A DNA stretch of 64,000 nucleotides from Polynucleobacter sp. UK-FUSCHL-C3 (lineage in GTDB: Bacteria > Pseudomonadota > Gammaproteobacteria > Burkholderiales > Burkholderiaceae): contig NZ_CP099959.1 in assembly GCF_040409815.1 (NCBI RefSeq), forward strand, positions 434,001 to 498,000, read 5' to 3'. Shown one piece after another: positions 46,902-56,772 of the stretch. The notes beneath the pieces were generated by a model. That model saw nothing but the letters and a program-made list of their open reading frames with translations, was not told the DNA's origin and did no database searches. The stretch's first letter is position 1. Every line of letters begins with the position of its first letter. Both the position numbers and the translations under genes were made by a program.

Positions 46902-47404
46902 TTGGAGGAAAGATTGATTTGAGAAAAGCTTAAGACCTCACGATTGGGCCCAATAATCAGTAAGCGATCGCCATCGCGCGCAATCGTTCTGTAATCATTT
47001 AAGAGGTACAAGAAATCGCGTTCGATTTCTTCTCGTGCTGTAGAGCAAGCCATGCGCGTTGTAGCAATTTGATTAATTTGAAATCCACGGGTATCTTCTA
47101 CGATCTGCGCCGTAAAGCGATTGCAGGCGCTATACCCGCTCATTCGATTGCCGCTGAACTGTAGTTGGATTTTTTGACCCTGATCATTTGGTAATGAACG
47201 AAGACGAACCTCACCCATCGCATTGGGCGGTAGATTCCAGCGAGACAGTTCCCAGTGCGTTCCTTTGAGCTCGGCAGCCGGGGGAGTATTTTTAGCGGCG
47301 CACGGGGGGGTTATATTGGCGCAAGCCCCCAAAACGCAGACTCCCGAGACCAATAGGATGGATCGTTGGATTCGTTTACCAAAAGGAGTTAGAAGCTTAA
47401 GCAT
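46898..47404 (-). CDS. META-domain lipoprotein (HslJ-like)
   Basis: A 168-residue lipoprotein with lipobox LGAC at C28 and a META domain (LKGTHWELSRW, MSGYSACNRFTAQ, TRMACSTAREEIERDFL). META proteins include HslJ, linked to envelope stress and antibiotic tolerance. It is translationally coupled to the hypothetical membrane protein and diverges from the rpsP operon. Confidence 0.82.
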   Translation of the reverse strand: MLKLLTPFGKRIQRSILLVSGVCVLGACANITPPCAAKNTPPAAELKGTHWELSRWNLPPNAMGEVRLRSLPNDQGQKIQLQFSGNRMSGYSACNRFTAQIVEDTRGFQINQIATTRMACSTAREEIERDFLYLLNDYRTIARDGDRLLIIGPNREVLSFSQINLSSK

Positions 47405-47514
47405 ATTTTTTTATAAGTTATTGATTTATATGTACTTTTATAGTTATCTTTAATAATAGTTTGGTAAGTTAGTAGAGTTTATAAGGGTTTTCGTCTAGAA
47501 TATTAGGTTTTCTG

Positions 47515-47559
47515 CTGTCTCTACACCTTATTGCATTGCCTTTGCAGACAGTCGGTGTA
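47515..47559 (+). promoter_or_regulatory. Structured rpsP leader with interleaved inverted repeats
   Basis: Four arms occur in the order A-B-A'-B': CTGTCT (47515-47520), TACACC (47522-47527), AGACAG (47546-47551), GGTGTA (47554-47559). A pairs perfectly with A' and B with B'. They can form a pseudoknot or two exclusive hairpins. The element lies 47 bases before rpsP and would suit an autoregulatory leader. Confidence 0.5.
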
Positions 47560-47606
47560 TTTAACCAGTTAATTAACCCGTATTACTAGGATCTTAAGGA
47601 ATAAAT

Positions 47607-47852
47607 ATGGTCGTCATTCGACTCGCACGCGGCGGTTCAAAAAAGCGCCCTTTTTACAGCATTGTTGCTACCGATAAACGTAATCGTCGCGACTCAAATT
47701 ACATTGAGCGTTTAGGTTATTTCAATCCAAAAGCAGCTGAGAAAGAGCAAGCAATGCGCCTTGCTCAGGACCGTTTAACTTATTGGACTGGCGTTGGAGC
47801 TCAGATCTCCCCAACCGTTAAGCGTTTAATCAAGGACCATCCTGCAGCCTAA
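47607..47852 (+). CDS. rpsP: 30S ribosomal protein S16
   Basis: An 81-residue protein with [29 protein letters not shown], the S16 hallmark. It is the first gene of the conserved rpsP-rimM-trmD-rplS operon and has an AAGGA Shine-Dalgarno. The 202 bases between it and the META-domain gene hold the structured leader; a clear promoter is not evident. Confidence 0.98.
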   Translation: MVVIRLARGGSKKRPFYSIVATDKRNRRDSNYIERLGYFNPKAAEKEQAMRLAQDRLTYWTGVGAQISPTVKRLIKDHPAA

Positions 47853-47884
47853 TTCATAGGCTTACGAGCTTTCATGGAGGTGTT

Positions 47885-48427
47885 GTGATTCATCAGCCTC
47901 CTTCTGACCTGATAGAGCTTGGGCAGGTATTTGATGCCCAAGGCCTCAAGGGGCACATTAAGGTGCGCCCCTACTCTCCTGACCCTGTAGCCCTTCTCCA
48001 ATGTAAGCAAATCTGTTTGCAACGGGATGGCGCTCGAGGGGCTTCAATCGATGCTACCTACACAGTCAACCAGGCAAAATTACACAGCGGTTTTGTGGTC
48101 ATGGCTCTTGAGGGCGTTACCGATCGTGATGCTGCTTTGTTATTAAAGGGCTCGTCCTTAAAGCTTCCTAGAACTAGCTTCCCCAAGACGGAGCAAGGTA
48201 CCTATTACTGGATTGATCTGATTGGTTGCAGGGTGCTGAATGAGGAGGGCGCTGAACTTGGTTTCGTTGATGAGATCGCTGAATATGGCGCCCATCCAGT
48301 CATGACCGTGGGGAAGGAACTGATCCCCTTTGTGCCCGATCTTGTAAAGTCAGTAGATCTTCAGGCTAGCGATGCCGGGGGCGTTGGAACCATAGTGGTT
48401 GCCTGGCAAGCCAATTGGAGCAAATAA
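47885..48427 (+). CDS. rimM: Ribosome maturation factor RimM
   Basis: A 180-residue protein with the N-terminal RimM fold (LGQVFDAQGLKGHIKVRPYSP) and a C-terminal PRC-barrel (YYWIDLIGCRVLNEEGAELG). It assists maturation of the 30S head with S19. Start is GTG after a strong GGAGG site. Confidence 0.96.
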   Translation: MIHQPPSDLIELGQVFDAQGLKGHIKVRPYSPDPVALLQCKQICLQRDGARGASIDATYTVNQAKLHSGFVVMALEGVTDRDAALLLKGSSLKLPRTSFPKTEQGTYYWIDLIGCRVLNEEGAELGFVDEIAEYGAHPVMTVGKELIPFVPDLVKSVDLQASDAGGVGTIVVAWQANWSK

Positions 48428-48444
48428 GTAATTTGAAGGCCCGT

Positions 48445-49197
48445 ATGCATTTTGATGTTGTTACTCTTTTCCCTGAAATGTTCACCGCTTTGACAAAAAG
48501 TGGGGTAACTGGGCGAGCATGTGAGCACGGACTTACAACTGTAAGTACATGGAATATAAGAGATTTTTGTGAGGATCCTCGTAAAACAGTCGATGATCGT
48601 GCTTATGGGGGAGGGCCTGGTATGGTCATGCTCATTAAGCCGCTTGAGGAGACCTTGGCGGCGATTCAGAAATCCCATCAACAATCTGGGATAGAGTCCG
48701 GTCCAGTTTGTCTTTTAAGCCCTCAAGGAAAGACATTTTCGCAAAAGTTAGCAACAGATATGCTTAAATACAGTAACTTAACGCTAATTTGTGGACGATA
48801 TGAGGCAGTAGACCAGCGTTTTATTGACCGAAATGTGGATTTTGAGCTATCCATCGGCGATTTTGTACTTTCCGGAGGTGAAATCCCTGCCATGGCGGTT
48901 ATGGATGCCATGATTCGCTTGATTCCGGGGGTGTTGGGGGACGAGAATTCAGCCTTACAAGATAGTTTTGTTAATGGCCTTTTAGACCATCCACACTATA
49001 CCCGGCCTGAAATTTATGAAAATTTATGCGTTCCAGACGTGCTTTTAGGCGGACATCACGCTAAAATAATGGATTGGCGTCGGCAAAGGTCTTTAGAGCT
49101 GACGTTAAAGCGTCGTCCAGACCTCATTGAGGCTGCGCGCGCAAATGGGTTGCTAAACCAAGACGATGAGCTGTTTTTAAAGGAACTCTCAGAGTAA
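48445..49197 (+). CDS. trmD: tRNA (guanine-N1)-methyltransferase TrmD
   Basis: A 250-residue SPOUT methyltransferase from MHFDVVTLFPEMF. The knotted SAM site includes LICGRYEAVDQRFI and SIGDFVLSGGE. It methylates G37 of tRNAs to stop frameshifting. An in-frame TTG at 48415 would overlap rimM; the ATG matches the family start. Confidence 0.97.
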   Translation: MHFDVVTLFPEMFTALTKSGVTGRACEHGLTTVSTWNIRDFCEDPRKTVDDRAYGGGPGMVMLIKPLEETLAAIQKSHQQSGIESGPVCLLSPQGKTFSQKLATDMLKYSNLTLICGRYEAVDQRFIDRNVDFELSIGDFVLSGGEIPAMAVMDAMIRLIPGVLGDENSALQDSFVNGLLDHPHYTRPEIYENLCVPDVLLGGHHAKIMDWRRQRSLELTLKRRPDLIEAARANGLLNQDDELFLKELSE

Positions 49198-49296
49198 TAA
49201 GAATATTGGTTTGGCTTAGTTGTTTTAACTGCATCCTCTATTGGGCCCGCTGATTGATCACGGGATTAACGCCAACATGATGCCTAAGGAGTTGTA

Positions 49297-49695
49297 ATGA
49301 ACTTGATCCAAAAAATCGAGCAAGAAGAAATTGCTCGTCTAACCGCCAACAAAACGATTCCAAGTTTTGCACCCGGCGATACCGTTGTAGTCAGTGTAAA
49401 CGTGGTTGAAGGTAGTCGTAAACGTGCTCAGGCTTTTGAGGGCGTTGTGATTGCCAAGCGTAACCGTGGCCTGAATTCTAGTTTCATCGTTCGCAAGATT
49501 TCATCTGGCGAAGGTGTGGAGCGCACTTTTCAAACTTATTCACCATTAATCGCTAGCATCGAAGTGAAGCGTCGTGGTGATGTGCGTCGTGCGAAGTTGT
49601 ATTACTTGCGCGACCGCTCTGGTAAGTCTGCTCGTATTAAAGAGAAGCTCAAGGCGCGTGTTAAAGAAACAGTTGCCGAGACAGCCGCAGAGTAA
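49297..49695 (+). CDS. rplS: 50S ribosomal protein L19
   Basis: A 132-residue protein with [29 protein letters not shown] and [17 protein letters not shown]. It ends the rpsP operon. AAGGAG precedes the ATG. The 99 bases after trmD contain a possible CCCG/CGGG hairpin. A terminator follows the gene. Confidence 0.98.
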   Translation: MNLIQKIEQEEIARLTANKTIPSFAPGDTVVVSVNVVEGSRKRAQAFEGVVIAKRNRGLNSSFIVRKISSGEGVERTFQTYSPLIASIEVKRRGDVRRAKLYYLRDRSGKSARIKEKLKARVKETVAETAAE

Positions 49696-49714
49696 TCTCA
49701 CTCTTATGTGCATC

Positions 49715-49737
49715 AAGGCGACCTCGGTCGCCTTTTT
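49715..49737 (+). terminator. Intrinsic terminator of the rpsP operon
   Basis: AAGGCGAC (49715-49722), loop CTCG, GTCGCCTT (49727-49734), then T-run to 49737. It lies 20 bases after the rplS stop. Confidence 0.92.
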
Positions 49738-49765
49738 GTTTTCTTAAATCACCTAAAATGGATCC

Positions 49766-50497
49766 ATGTCGAATACTCTGGACTCCCTCAAAAAAAGCTT
49801 GGCTGCGCCCCCCGGATTCGATCCCCGCTTAGTGCCGATTGATCGTCGTTGCATTGGCCAAAAGCCAGTACCCGAAGCTTTATTTTGTGAGGATGGGCTG
49901 CGTGCTCAGTTTGAGACCTCACCCACATGGACCCCCGAGATTACCGATGAAAACCGCCATGTATTAGCAAGTAATATCATCGCCCGCAAGCAAGAGCAGG
50001 GCGCGATAACGAAGGCGGCGGTTCTAATGCCCCTGGTAATACAGTCAAATGGACTGCATGTTTTATTAACCCAACGTACCGATCATTTGCATGATCACGC
50101 GGGTCAGATTAGTTTTCCTGGGGGACGAATGGATGAGGGGGATGCTTCTATTGTTGCAACTGCAATTCGGGAAAGCGAGGAAGAAATTGGGCTTCCCAGT
50201 CAGAATGTCGAGGTGATTGGCTCTTTACCAGAATATCTTACGGTCTCGGGCTATCAGGTTACCCCAGTGGTTGCTTTGGTGAAACCCGTTTCGCAATATC
50301 GGCCAGATCCCTTTGAAGTCGCAGATGTATTTGAGGTCCCTTTACGTTTCTTAATGGATCCTGCTAATCATGAGATCCGGGTATGGCAAAGTACAGAGGG
50401 CTCACGCCGCTTTTATGCAATGCCCTATGCGGAGCGGTTCATTTGGGGCGCCACCGCTGGAATGTTACGAAATCTATATCATCTATTAAAAGCATGA
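49766..50497 (+). CDS. CoA pyrophosphatase (Nudix hydrolase, NudL-like)
   Basis: A 243-residue Nudix protein. The NudL-type signature LTQRTDHLHDHAGQISFPGGR precedes the Nudix helix (DASIVATAIRESEEEIGL). It hydrolyses CoA and its esters to phosphopantetheines. Its TGA overlaps the start of the CobD/CbiB-like gene. Confidence 0.9.
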   Translation: MSNTLDSLKKSLAAPPGFDPRLVPIDRRCIGQKPVPEALFCEDGLRAQFETSPTWTPEITDENRHVLASNIIARKQEQGAITKAAVLMPLVIQSNGLHVLLTQRTDHLHDHAGQISFPGGRMDEGDASIVATAIRESEEEIGLPSQNVEVIGSLPEYLTVSGYQVTPVVALVKPVSQYRPDPFEVADVFEVPLRFLMDPANHEIRVWQSTEGSRRFYAMPYAERFIWGATAGMLRNLYHLLKA

Positions 50498-51450
50498 CCT
50501 TTTTTTCTATCCTCTTCGCTCTAATTGCCGAACAATATCGGCCAGTTACCTCATCCCATTGGATCCGGAGGGCGAGCCTTGCATGGCTTGATTGGGTTGC
50601 CAAGGAGTTTGGTGGCAAGTCTGCAGATGGGGCAACACCAGTGGGTGCTCGGTTAGCTTGTTTAGTGGGCTTTGGCTTGCCTACTATTTTTGTGTTTGCT
50701 ATTTATGTCGTAGCGTTTGTGGCTCATCCCTTATTAGCCTTCGTCTGGAACATCATCATCGTTTATCTCTTTTTTGGGTTTAGACAATTTAGTCATTCCT
50801 TTACAGAGGTCCATGAAGCCATTCAAAACCATGATGTGCCGGCAGCCCGTGCTGCTCTCCAAAGCTGGTTGGGGGATGATATTGATGTTACCCATTTATC
50901 AAAGACTGAGATTATTGCGGTAGCGCTCGAGAGGGCAATTATTGGCGCCCATCGCCATGTTTTTGGGGTCTTTTTCTGGTTCTTAGTACCAATTGGCCCT
51001 GCGGGCGTTGTTCTATATCGCTTGGCGGATAAGGCCTCTTTGCGTTGGGAGCAATATGGGTTTAATTTATCCGAAGCAGCAAAACACTTTTTTTATATAT
51101 TAGATTGGTTGCCTGTTCGCTTGAGTGCCATGAGTTTTGCCATCGTTGGTAATTTTGAGGACTCGGTCTATGCGTGGCGTAATTTAACAAGCAAGTGGTC
51201 GGACCCTTTAAGTGCAGTATTACTGGCATCTGGTAGTGGTGCCTTGGGTGTCCGTCTGGGTGAACCACTACGAGAGCCGACCAGTGATGAGGCCCTATCT
51301 AGAGCTGAGACCGGTGAGCCGCCCGTCTATGAGATTGGGAAAGAGCCTAGCGAACACTCCATGAGATCAGCTATCGGCTTGGTGTGGCGAGCCCTTATCG
51401 TTTGTATGGTGGTTTTGGCGATGTTGACCATCGCTCTTTGGCTTGGCTAA
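50494..51450 (+). CDS. CobD/CbiB-family membrane protein
   Basis: A 318-residue membrane protein from MTFFSILFALIAEQYRPV, with hydrophobic segments near residues 65-100 and 160-185 and one at the C-terminus. It resembles the CobD/CbiB family (adenosylcobinamide-phosphate synthases) and AmpE-like proteins, but no cobalamin genes are near, so a B12 role is doubtful. It begins inside the nudix stop codon, and its last 56 bases overlap the convergent rsgA. Confidence 0.7.
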   Translation: MTFFSILFALIAEQYRPVTSSHWIRRASLAWLDWVAKEFGGKSADGATPVGARLACLVGFGLPTIFVFAIYVVAFVAHPLLAFVWNIIIVYLFFGFRQFSHSFTEVHEAIQNHDVPAARAALQSWLGDDIDVTHLSKTEIIAVALERAIIGAHRHVFGVFFWFLVPIGPAGVVLYRLADKASLRWEQYGFNLSEAAKHFFYILDWLPVRLSAMSFAIVGNFEDSVYAWRNLTSKWSDPLSAVLLASGSGALGVRLGEPLREPTSDEALSRAETGEPPVYEIGKEPSEHSMRSAIGLVWRALIVCMVVLAMLTIALWLG

Positions 51451-52390
51451 AACCCTGCAGTTGAATATCTGCGGTTTTAGAGTCCGATAGCAACTGTTTA
51501 AAAAGCGCTAGACGTTCTGCAGCAATCTCACCCGCAAGAACAGCCTCCTGGATCACGCATCCAGGCTCGCTATCATGCTTACAGTTATGGAAGCGACATT
51601 TACCCAGCAAAGGCTTGAACTCTCTAAAGGCATGCTGTAGTTGGCTTTCAGAGAGATGGGCAAGACCAAATTCTTGAAAACCGGGTGAGTCAATCATCCC
51701 CCCTAAATGCGCTTGATTGCGAGACCACTCGGGTAAATCAAAGTAACGGCATGCTGTGGTGGTGTGCTTACCGCTATCCAGTTTTAAGGAATATTCTTGT
51801 GTGAGAGCGGCCGCATTTGGTGCCCAACTATTCAGTAAAGTCGACTTACCCATGCCAGATTGCCCAACCAATACCGATACCTTTCCTTTCAAGAAAGGTT
51901 GGAGACCCTCAAGTGATTGGGGATCAAATTTAGCCGAGACCTCGTGGACTGGATAGCCCATGTTTTGATATGGAACAAGACCTCGTCTCGCAATCGTTAA
52001 TTGATCCTGCAGATCGCATTTATTCAGGATGATGCGCAGTTCAATTTGATCTAGCTCAGCAGCAACTACAGCGCGTCCTAGGAGATCGGGTGAGAAAGCC
52101 GGAGCAGTTGCAAGCACCACCAGAATCTGGTCAACATTCGCTGCAATCGATTTACTCTTAAATGCGTCTGATCGATAAAGTAAGTTCTTGCGCTTCTCGA
52201 TTTCGATAATTCGTGCCTGATTTGGACCTGTCTCCTCCAGAATCAAGATATCACCGACAGCGCCGACGTGGCGCTTAGCCGGTGTGCTAACTTGTATTAA
52301 GGGCCCAGCATGGGAGCCATCCGCCTGAATAGTTTGCGCTAAGTAATGTCTCCCGTAGGAAGCGCTTAGCAGGGCACGAAATTGGCCCAT
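51395..52390 (-). CDS. rsgA: Ribosome small-subunit-dependent GTPase RsgA
   Basis: A 331-residue circularly permuted GTPase: OB fold at the start, then G4 NKCD, the P-loop GQSGMGKSTLLNSW, G3 DSPGFQEF and a zinc site (CRFHNCKHDSEPGC). It checks late 30S assembly. The frame extends to 52429, but that would overlap the M48 gene; ATG 52390 (MGQFRALLSASYGRHY) fits the family start. Confidence 0.94.
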   Translation of the reverse strand: MGQFRALLSASYGRHYLAQTIQADGSHAGPLIQVSTPAKRHVGAVGDILILEETGPNQARIIEIEKRKNLLYRSDAFKSKSIAANVDQILVVLATAPAFSPDLLGRAVVAAELDQIELRIILNKCDLQDQLTIARRGLVPYQNMGYPVHEVSAKFDPQSLEGLQPFLKGKVSVLVGQSGMGKSTLLNSWAPNAAALTQEYSLKLDSGKHTTTACRYFDLPEWSRNQAHLGGMIDSPGFQEFGLAHLSESQLQHAFREFKPLLGKCRFHNCKHDSEPGCVIQEAVLAGEIAAERLALFKQLLSDSKTADIQLQGFSQAKERWSTSPKPPYKR

Positions 52391-52403
52391 CAGCAAACAC
52401 CGC

Positions 52404-53654
52404 TCATGCAAATCGTTGTAAATGCGCAATCCGCAGGGGCGCAGGAGGATGGGAGCTATAGAACGCGGTATAGAGCGGATCAGGGGTTAGGGTCGAGGCA
52501 TTATCTTGATAGAGTTTTACTAGAGCAGAAATTAATGCGCTCGCCGAAGATTTTTGGGCAGCAAAGTGATCAGCTTCGTATTCATGTTTGCGAGACGCCA
52601 GGCTTCCTAATGGAGTAAAGAAGAAACTAAATACAGGGGCAACCAACATAAACAAAGCCAAGGCTAGACCGCCGTTATAGCCATTGAGATCGGGGCTGAC
52701 ACCAAGACCGAGATAGAACCACGGCTGTGAGCTCACCCAGCCCAAAATAGCCAGCATGACAAAGCTCAGAGCAAATGAGACTAGTAAACGCTTACGAATA
52801 TGTTGACGTTTAAAGTGACCAAGCTCATGGGCAAGAACAGCCTCTACTTCTAGGGGCTCAAGCTTCTCAATCAAAGTGTCAAAGAACACAATCCGCTTTG
52901 CCTTACCAATGCCTGTGAAATAAGCATTGCCATGCGCACTTCGTTTGCTACCATCCATCACAAATAAACCTTGACTAGCAAAATCACAACGTTCTAAGAG
53001 ACGCTCGATTTGTGCTTTCAGGGGGCCATCTTCTAAGGCCTTGAACTTATTAAACAGGGGTGCAATAAAGGTAGGAAAGAGCCAAAGAAGAAGAGCATTA
53101 AAAGCGGTCCAGACAATCCAGGTCCATAGCCACCAGTAGGGCCCACTACTAGACATCAACTCCAAGACCAACCAGAGAAGAGGAAGCCCAAGGGCCGAGG
53201 CTAATGCGACACCTTTGATCATGTCCAGCCAAAAGAGACCAGGGGTCATTCGGTTAAAGCCATAGGCAGCCTCAATACCAAATTGTTTTTTCCAGGTAAA
53301 AGGTAAATCCAAAATGCCCGAGATTAAAAATATAGATATCAACAAAGCCATCTGTTGCAAAGTGCCTGGACCCAAAAGATCGATTAGCATTTGATTGAGA
53401 AGCTCTAGTCCGCCCAATAGAGTGAATGCAATTAATACAAAAGCAGCAAAGAAGTTTTCAATCAGGCCAAGACGTAATTTAGCAATCGTATAGTCAGCTG
53501 CCTTTTGATGATCCACTAAACTGATCGTATGGGCGAATTCATTAGGTACACTAGTGCGGTGGTTGGCGACATGGCGAATTTGGCGCATTGCGAGCCAATG
53601 GCGTAAACCAACGCTAAGGACTAAAGCCAAAATAAATAGATATGTAAAGGTCAT
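52404..53654 (-). CDS. M48-family (Ste24/CAAX-type) membrane metallopeptidase
   Basis: A 416-residue polytopic membrane protein with the zinc motif [11 protein letters not shown] and a distal glutamate in EYEADHFAA. It matches the Ste24 zinc protease group; bacterial substrates are poorly known. It starts only 15 bases from the divergent orn start and ends 13 bases before rsgA. Confidence 0.9.
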   Translation of the reverse strand: MTFTYLFILALVLSVGLRHWLAMRQIRHVANHRTSVPNEFAHTISLVDHQKAADYTIAKLRLGLIENFFAAFVLIAFTLLGGLELLNQMLIDLLGPGTLQQMALLISIFLISGILDLPFTWKKQFGIEAAYGFNRMTPGLFWLDMIKGVALASALGLPLLWLVLELMSSSGPYWWLWTWIVWTAFNALLLWLFPTFIAPLFNKFKALEDGPLKAQIERLLERCDFASQGLFVMDGSKRSAHGNAYFTGIGKAKRIVFFDTLIEKLEPLEVEAVLAHELGHFKRQHIRKRLLVSFALSFVMLAILGWVSSQPWFYLGLGVSPDLNGYNGGLALALFMLVAPVFSFFFTPLGSLASRKHEYEADHFAAQKSSASALISALVKLYQDNASTLTPDPLYTAFYSSHPPAPLRIAHLQRFA

Positions 53655-53669
53655 GGAGTCATTATAAAG

Positions 53670-54245
53670 ATGAGTACGGAAAATAAGGGGTCTGGTAATA
53701 GCGCAGAACCCATGATTTGGGTAGATATGGAGATGTCGGGATTAAAGCCTGATTCTGACCGTATATTAGAGATCGCCATGATTGTGACCGATGCCCACCT
53801 AAATATCATTGCTACCGCCCCGGTATGGGTGGTCCATCAAGCTAATGAGGTTCTTGGCAGCATGGACGCTTGGAATACTGGCACTCACACCAAATCGGGC
53901 TTAGTGGATAAGGTTAGAGCATCTGATTTAGATGAGGGGGCGGTGGAAGAGCAATGTATCGCTTTTCTAAAGCAATACGTCAAAGCCAATACTGCGCCGA
54001 TGTGCGGTAACTCGATCTGCCAAGACCGGCGGTTTATGGCTCGCTATATGCCAAAGCTAGAGAGTTATTTTCATTACCGGAATGTCGATGTATCGACTGT
54101 GAAGGAGCTATGTAAACGCTGGCAACCGGAGCTTGTGAAGGGCTTTAATAAGCAACAAGCCCATACCGCCCTAGCCGATATTATGGAATCGATTGAAGAG
54201 CTCAAATACTATCGCGAGCGATTCTTTATTCCCTCTCAAAACTAA
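53670..54245 (+). CDS. orn: Oligoribonuclease
   Basis: A 191-residue DEDD-family exonuclease: WVDMEMSGL (D, E), the ExoII region [11 protein letters not shown] and the HTALADI ending. It degrades two- to five-base RNAs and pGpG from c-di-GMP turnover. Divergent from the M48 gene. Confidence 0.97.
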   Translation: MSTENKGSGNSAEPMIWVDMEMSGLKPDSDRILEIAMIVTDAHLNIIATAPVWVVHQANEVLGSMDAWNTGTHTKSGLVDKVRASDLDEGAVEEQCIAFLKQYVKANTAPMCGNSICQDRRFMARYMPKLESYFHYRNVDVSTVKELCKRWQPELVKGFNKQQAHTALADIMESIEELKYYRERFFIPSQN

Positions 54246-54277
54246 TGTTTAGAAGAGATAATGAAAGACTGTTAGCG

Positions 54278-54901
54278 CTACTTCTTTTTCTTTGGACGGA
54301 ACGCTTTCACAATTGCCTCATCCGTTTCAATACAAGGCCCGCCGATTAAATCGATGCAATAGGGTACAGCAGCAAAAATACCGTGTGCAAGCACTTTGCC
54401 ATTAGCATCTTTCAAGCCTTCTAAAGTCTCCTGAATCGACTTTGGTTGCCCAGGAAGATTCATAATCAATGCAGCATGATTCTCAATCTCTCGTAATACA
54501 GCAACTTGACGAGAGAGAATGGCGGTGGGCACAAAATGAAGGCTAATTTGCCGCATCTGCTCGCCAAATCCTGGCATTTCACGAGTTCCCACATCCAGAG
54601 TGGCTTCCGGTGTCACATCTCGTCGCGACGGGCCTGTACCACCGGTAGTCAATACCAAATCACACCCCAACTCATCAACCAACTCGATCAATGAGGATGA
54701 AATGTGCTCGGTCTCATCCGGAATAAGGCGCTCATGGAAAACAACTGGAGTGGTGATCACCTTGCCAAGCCAATTTTTTAAGGAAGGGATGCCTTCATCG
54801 ACATATACCCCTTGGCTGGCACGATCAGAAATCGATACCAAACCAATCTTTACCTCATTAGGACTATTGCGATGAAAAGGGTTTTGATGCTTCATGGACA
54901 T
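54278..54901 (-). CDS. mog: Molybdopterin adenylyltransferase (Mog/MoaB family)
   Basis: A 207-residue protein with KIGLVSISDRASQGVYVDEGIPSL, TTGGTGPSRRDVTPEAT and LPGQPKSIQETL. It adenylylates molybdopterin before molybdenum insertion by MoeA. The remaining moco genes moaA, mobA and moeA are 4.5 kb downstream. Starts divergently from pmbA, 20 bases apart. Confidence 0.9.
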   Translation of the reverse strand: MSMKHQNPFHRNSPNEVKIGLVSISDRASQGVYVDEGIPSLKNWLGKVITTPVVFHERLIPDETEHISSSLIELVDELGCDLVLTTGGTGPSRRDVTPEATLDVGTREMPGFGEQMRQISLHFVPTAILSRQVAVLREIENHAALIMNLPGQPKSIQETLEGLKDANGKVLAHGIFAAVPYCIDLIGGPCIETDEAIVKAFRPKKKK

Positions 54902-54921
54902 ATTCTAGCTATCATTGAGGA

Positions 54922-56268
54922 ATGTTTGCATATTCTCCGGATCAATTTAGGATCATTATTGACTTTATTTTGGCAGAAGCCAAGCGCGTTGGGGCTTCAG
55001 ACGCCGCCGCAGAAATCTCCGAGGGTCAAGGTCTCTCTGTAACGGTCCGCAAGGGTGAAGTAGAAACCATTGAGCAAAGCGTTGATAAGCAGGTGGGCGT
55101 AAGCATCTATCTAGGTCAGCGCCGAGGTAATGCCAGTACCAGCGATTTTTCTCCAGACTCATTACGTTTAACGGTAGAGGCGGCTTTTCATATTGCCCAA
55201 CACACTGCAGAAGATGATTGCGCTGGCTTGGCCGAGCCAGATCTCTTAGAGCAGAACCCTCAGGATCTTGATTTATTTCATCCCTGGGATCTAGATACTA
55301 AAGAGGCGATTCAGATCGCTCGTAAAGCAGAAAAGGCAGCATTTGCAGTTGATAAAGCAATCCAGAACAGTGATGGAGCATCGGTATCTGCCCATCAGGC
55401 GCACTTTATGCTGGGAACCAGTAATGGCTTTATGGGTGGATATCCATATTCAAGGCATTTCATATCCTGCGCCCCCATTGCCAGTTCCTCTAAAAATTCG
55501 AGTGCGATGCAACGCGATGATTGGTACAGCACTTCTCGCATTGCGAGTGAGTTAGCAAACCCCTCTTTGATTGGTCGGTATGCTGCTCAACGAGCATTGG
55601 CAAAGCTAAACGCAAAATCGTTAACAACACGGCGTTGCCCAGTGATCTTTGAAGCCCCGATCGCAGTCGGTCTGATTGGCTCTTTGGTCCAAGCAACCTC
55701 AGGTGGTGCTTTGTATCGTCGTTCTAGTTTTTTGCTCGATAGCCTGGGGAAGCAAGTAATGCCAAAGCATATCGACTTGTTTGAGTTGCCTCACCTAAAG
55801 CGAATGAGTGGAAGCGCACCGTTTGATGAGGAGGGTGTCCGCACTAAAGCTCGATCGGTGATATCCAAAGGAGAATTGCAAGGCTACTTCTTGTCTACCT
55901 ACTCAGCCAGAAAGTTGGGCATGCAAACTACCGGTAATGCTGGAGGCGCACATCATCTGAAGTTGCATAGTATGCATACCCCATCTGGGGGCTTGCCAGG
56001 TTTGTTAAAAGAAATGGGAACCGGCCTGTTGGTAACAGAGCTGATGGGCCAAGGGGTCAACTATGTGACGGGAGATTACTCGCGAGGGGCATTTGGTTAT
56101 TGGGTCGAAAACGGCATCATCCAACATCCTGTTGAAGAAATCACTATCGCTGGTAACTTAAAAGAAATGTTGATGGATATTCAGGCGGTGGGCGATGACA
56201 CGATTATTCGGGGAACTAAAGAGACTGGATCAATTTTGCTGGGCTCAATGACGATTGGTGGAAAGTAA
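54922..56268 (+). CDS. pmbA: Metalloprotease-related protein PmbA (TldE)
   Basis: A 448-residue TldD/PmbA-family protein with VRKGEVETIEQSVDKQVGVSIY near the start and the SAFDEEGV-type segment SAPFDEEGVRTKA. With TldD it matures microcin-like peptides and degrades unfolded ones; PmbA itself lacks the zinc site. Its stop abuts the convergent folA stop. Confidence 0.94.
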   Translation: MFAYSPDQFRIIIDFILAEAKRVGASDAAAEISEGQGLSVTVRKGEVETIEQSVDKQVGVSIYLGQRRGNASTSDFSPDSLRLTVEAAFHIAQHTAEDDCAGLAEPDLLEQNPQDLDLFHPWDLDTKEAIQIARKAEKAAFAVDKAIQNSDGASVSAHQAHFMLGTSNGFMGGYPYSRHFISCAPIASSSKNSSAMQRDDWYSTSRIASELANPSLIGRYAAQRALAKLNAKSLTTRRCPVIFEAPIAVGLIGSLVQATSGGALYRRSSFLLDSLGKQVMPKHIDLFELPHLKRMSGSAPFDEEGVRTKARSVISKGELQGYFLSTYSARKLGMQTTGNAGGAHHLKLHSMHTPSGGLPGLLKEMGTGLLVTELMGQGVNYVTGDYSRGAFGYWVENGIIQHPVEEITIAGNLKEMLMDIQAVGDDTIIRGTKETGSILLGSMTIGGK

Positions 56269-56760
56269 TTAGACTGCCTTTCGTCGAAGAGTCACATAGG
56301 CAAACTGAATATCGCCCTCACTTTCTAAGATGCGTTCTGCCTCTTGCCAGTCATTGGGATCTGGAATTTCAAAATACGTATCACCATCGACCTGAATTTC
56401 AATCTCAGTAATGAAGAGCTCATCGGCTTGAGGGAAGGCTTGGGTAAATAATTGCTGACCACCAATAACAAAGACACGCTTAAATTCTTTTAACAACTCT
56501 AAAGCCTGATCTAAGGAACCAACCAATTCAGCACCGATTGCTGAGTAATTGGTGTTACGACTCACCACTACATTGCGCCGACCCGGCAAAGGCCTACCAA
56601 TTGATTCCCAGGTTTTGCGACCCATAATGATGGGGTATCCCATGGTTACTTTTTTGAAGAACTGTAAATCAGCCGATATTTTCCATGGCATTTGATTATC
56701 TTTGCCAATGACATGATTACGAGAGCGCGCCACGATCATTGAAATAGCAGGTGTACTCAT
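56269..56760 (-). CDS. folA: Dihydrofolate reductase
   Basis: A 163-residue enzyme with ISMIVARSRNHVIGKDNQMPWKI (Met20-type loop), IIMGRKTWESIGRPLPGRRNVV and VFVIGGQQLF. It regenerates tetrahydrofolate spent by ThyA. Twelve bases downstream of thyA, same strand. Confidence 0.97.
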   Translation of the reverse strand: MSTPAISMIVARSRNHVIGKDNQMPWKISADLQFFKKVTMGYPIIMGRKTWESIGRPLPGRRNVVVSRNTNYSAIGAELVGSLDQALELLKEFKRVFVIGGQQLFTQAFPQADELFITEIEIQVDGDTYFEIPDPNDWQEAERILESEGDIQFAYVTLRRKAV

Positions 56761-56772
56761 GGGCTAATTAGC

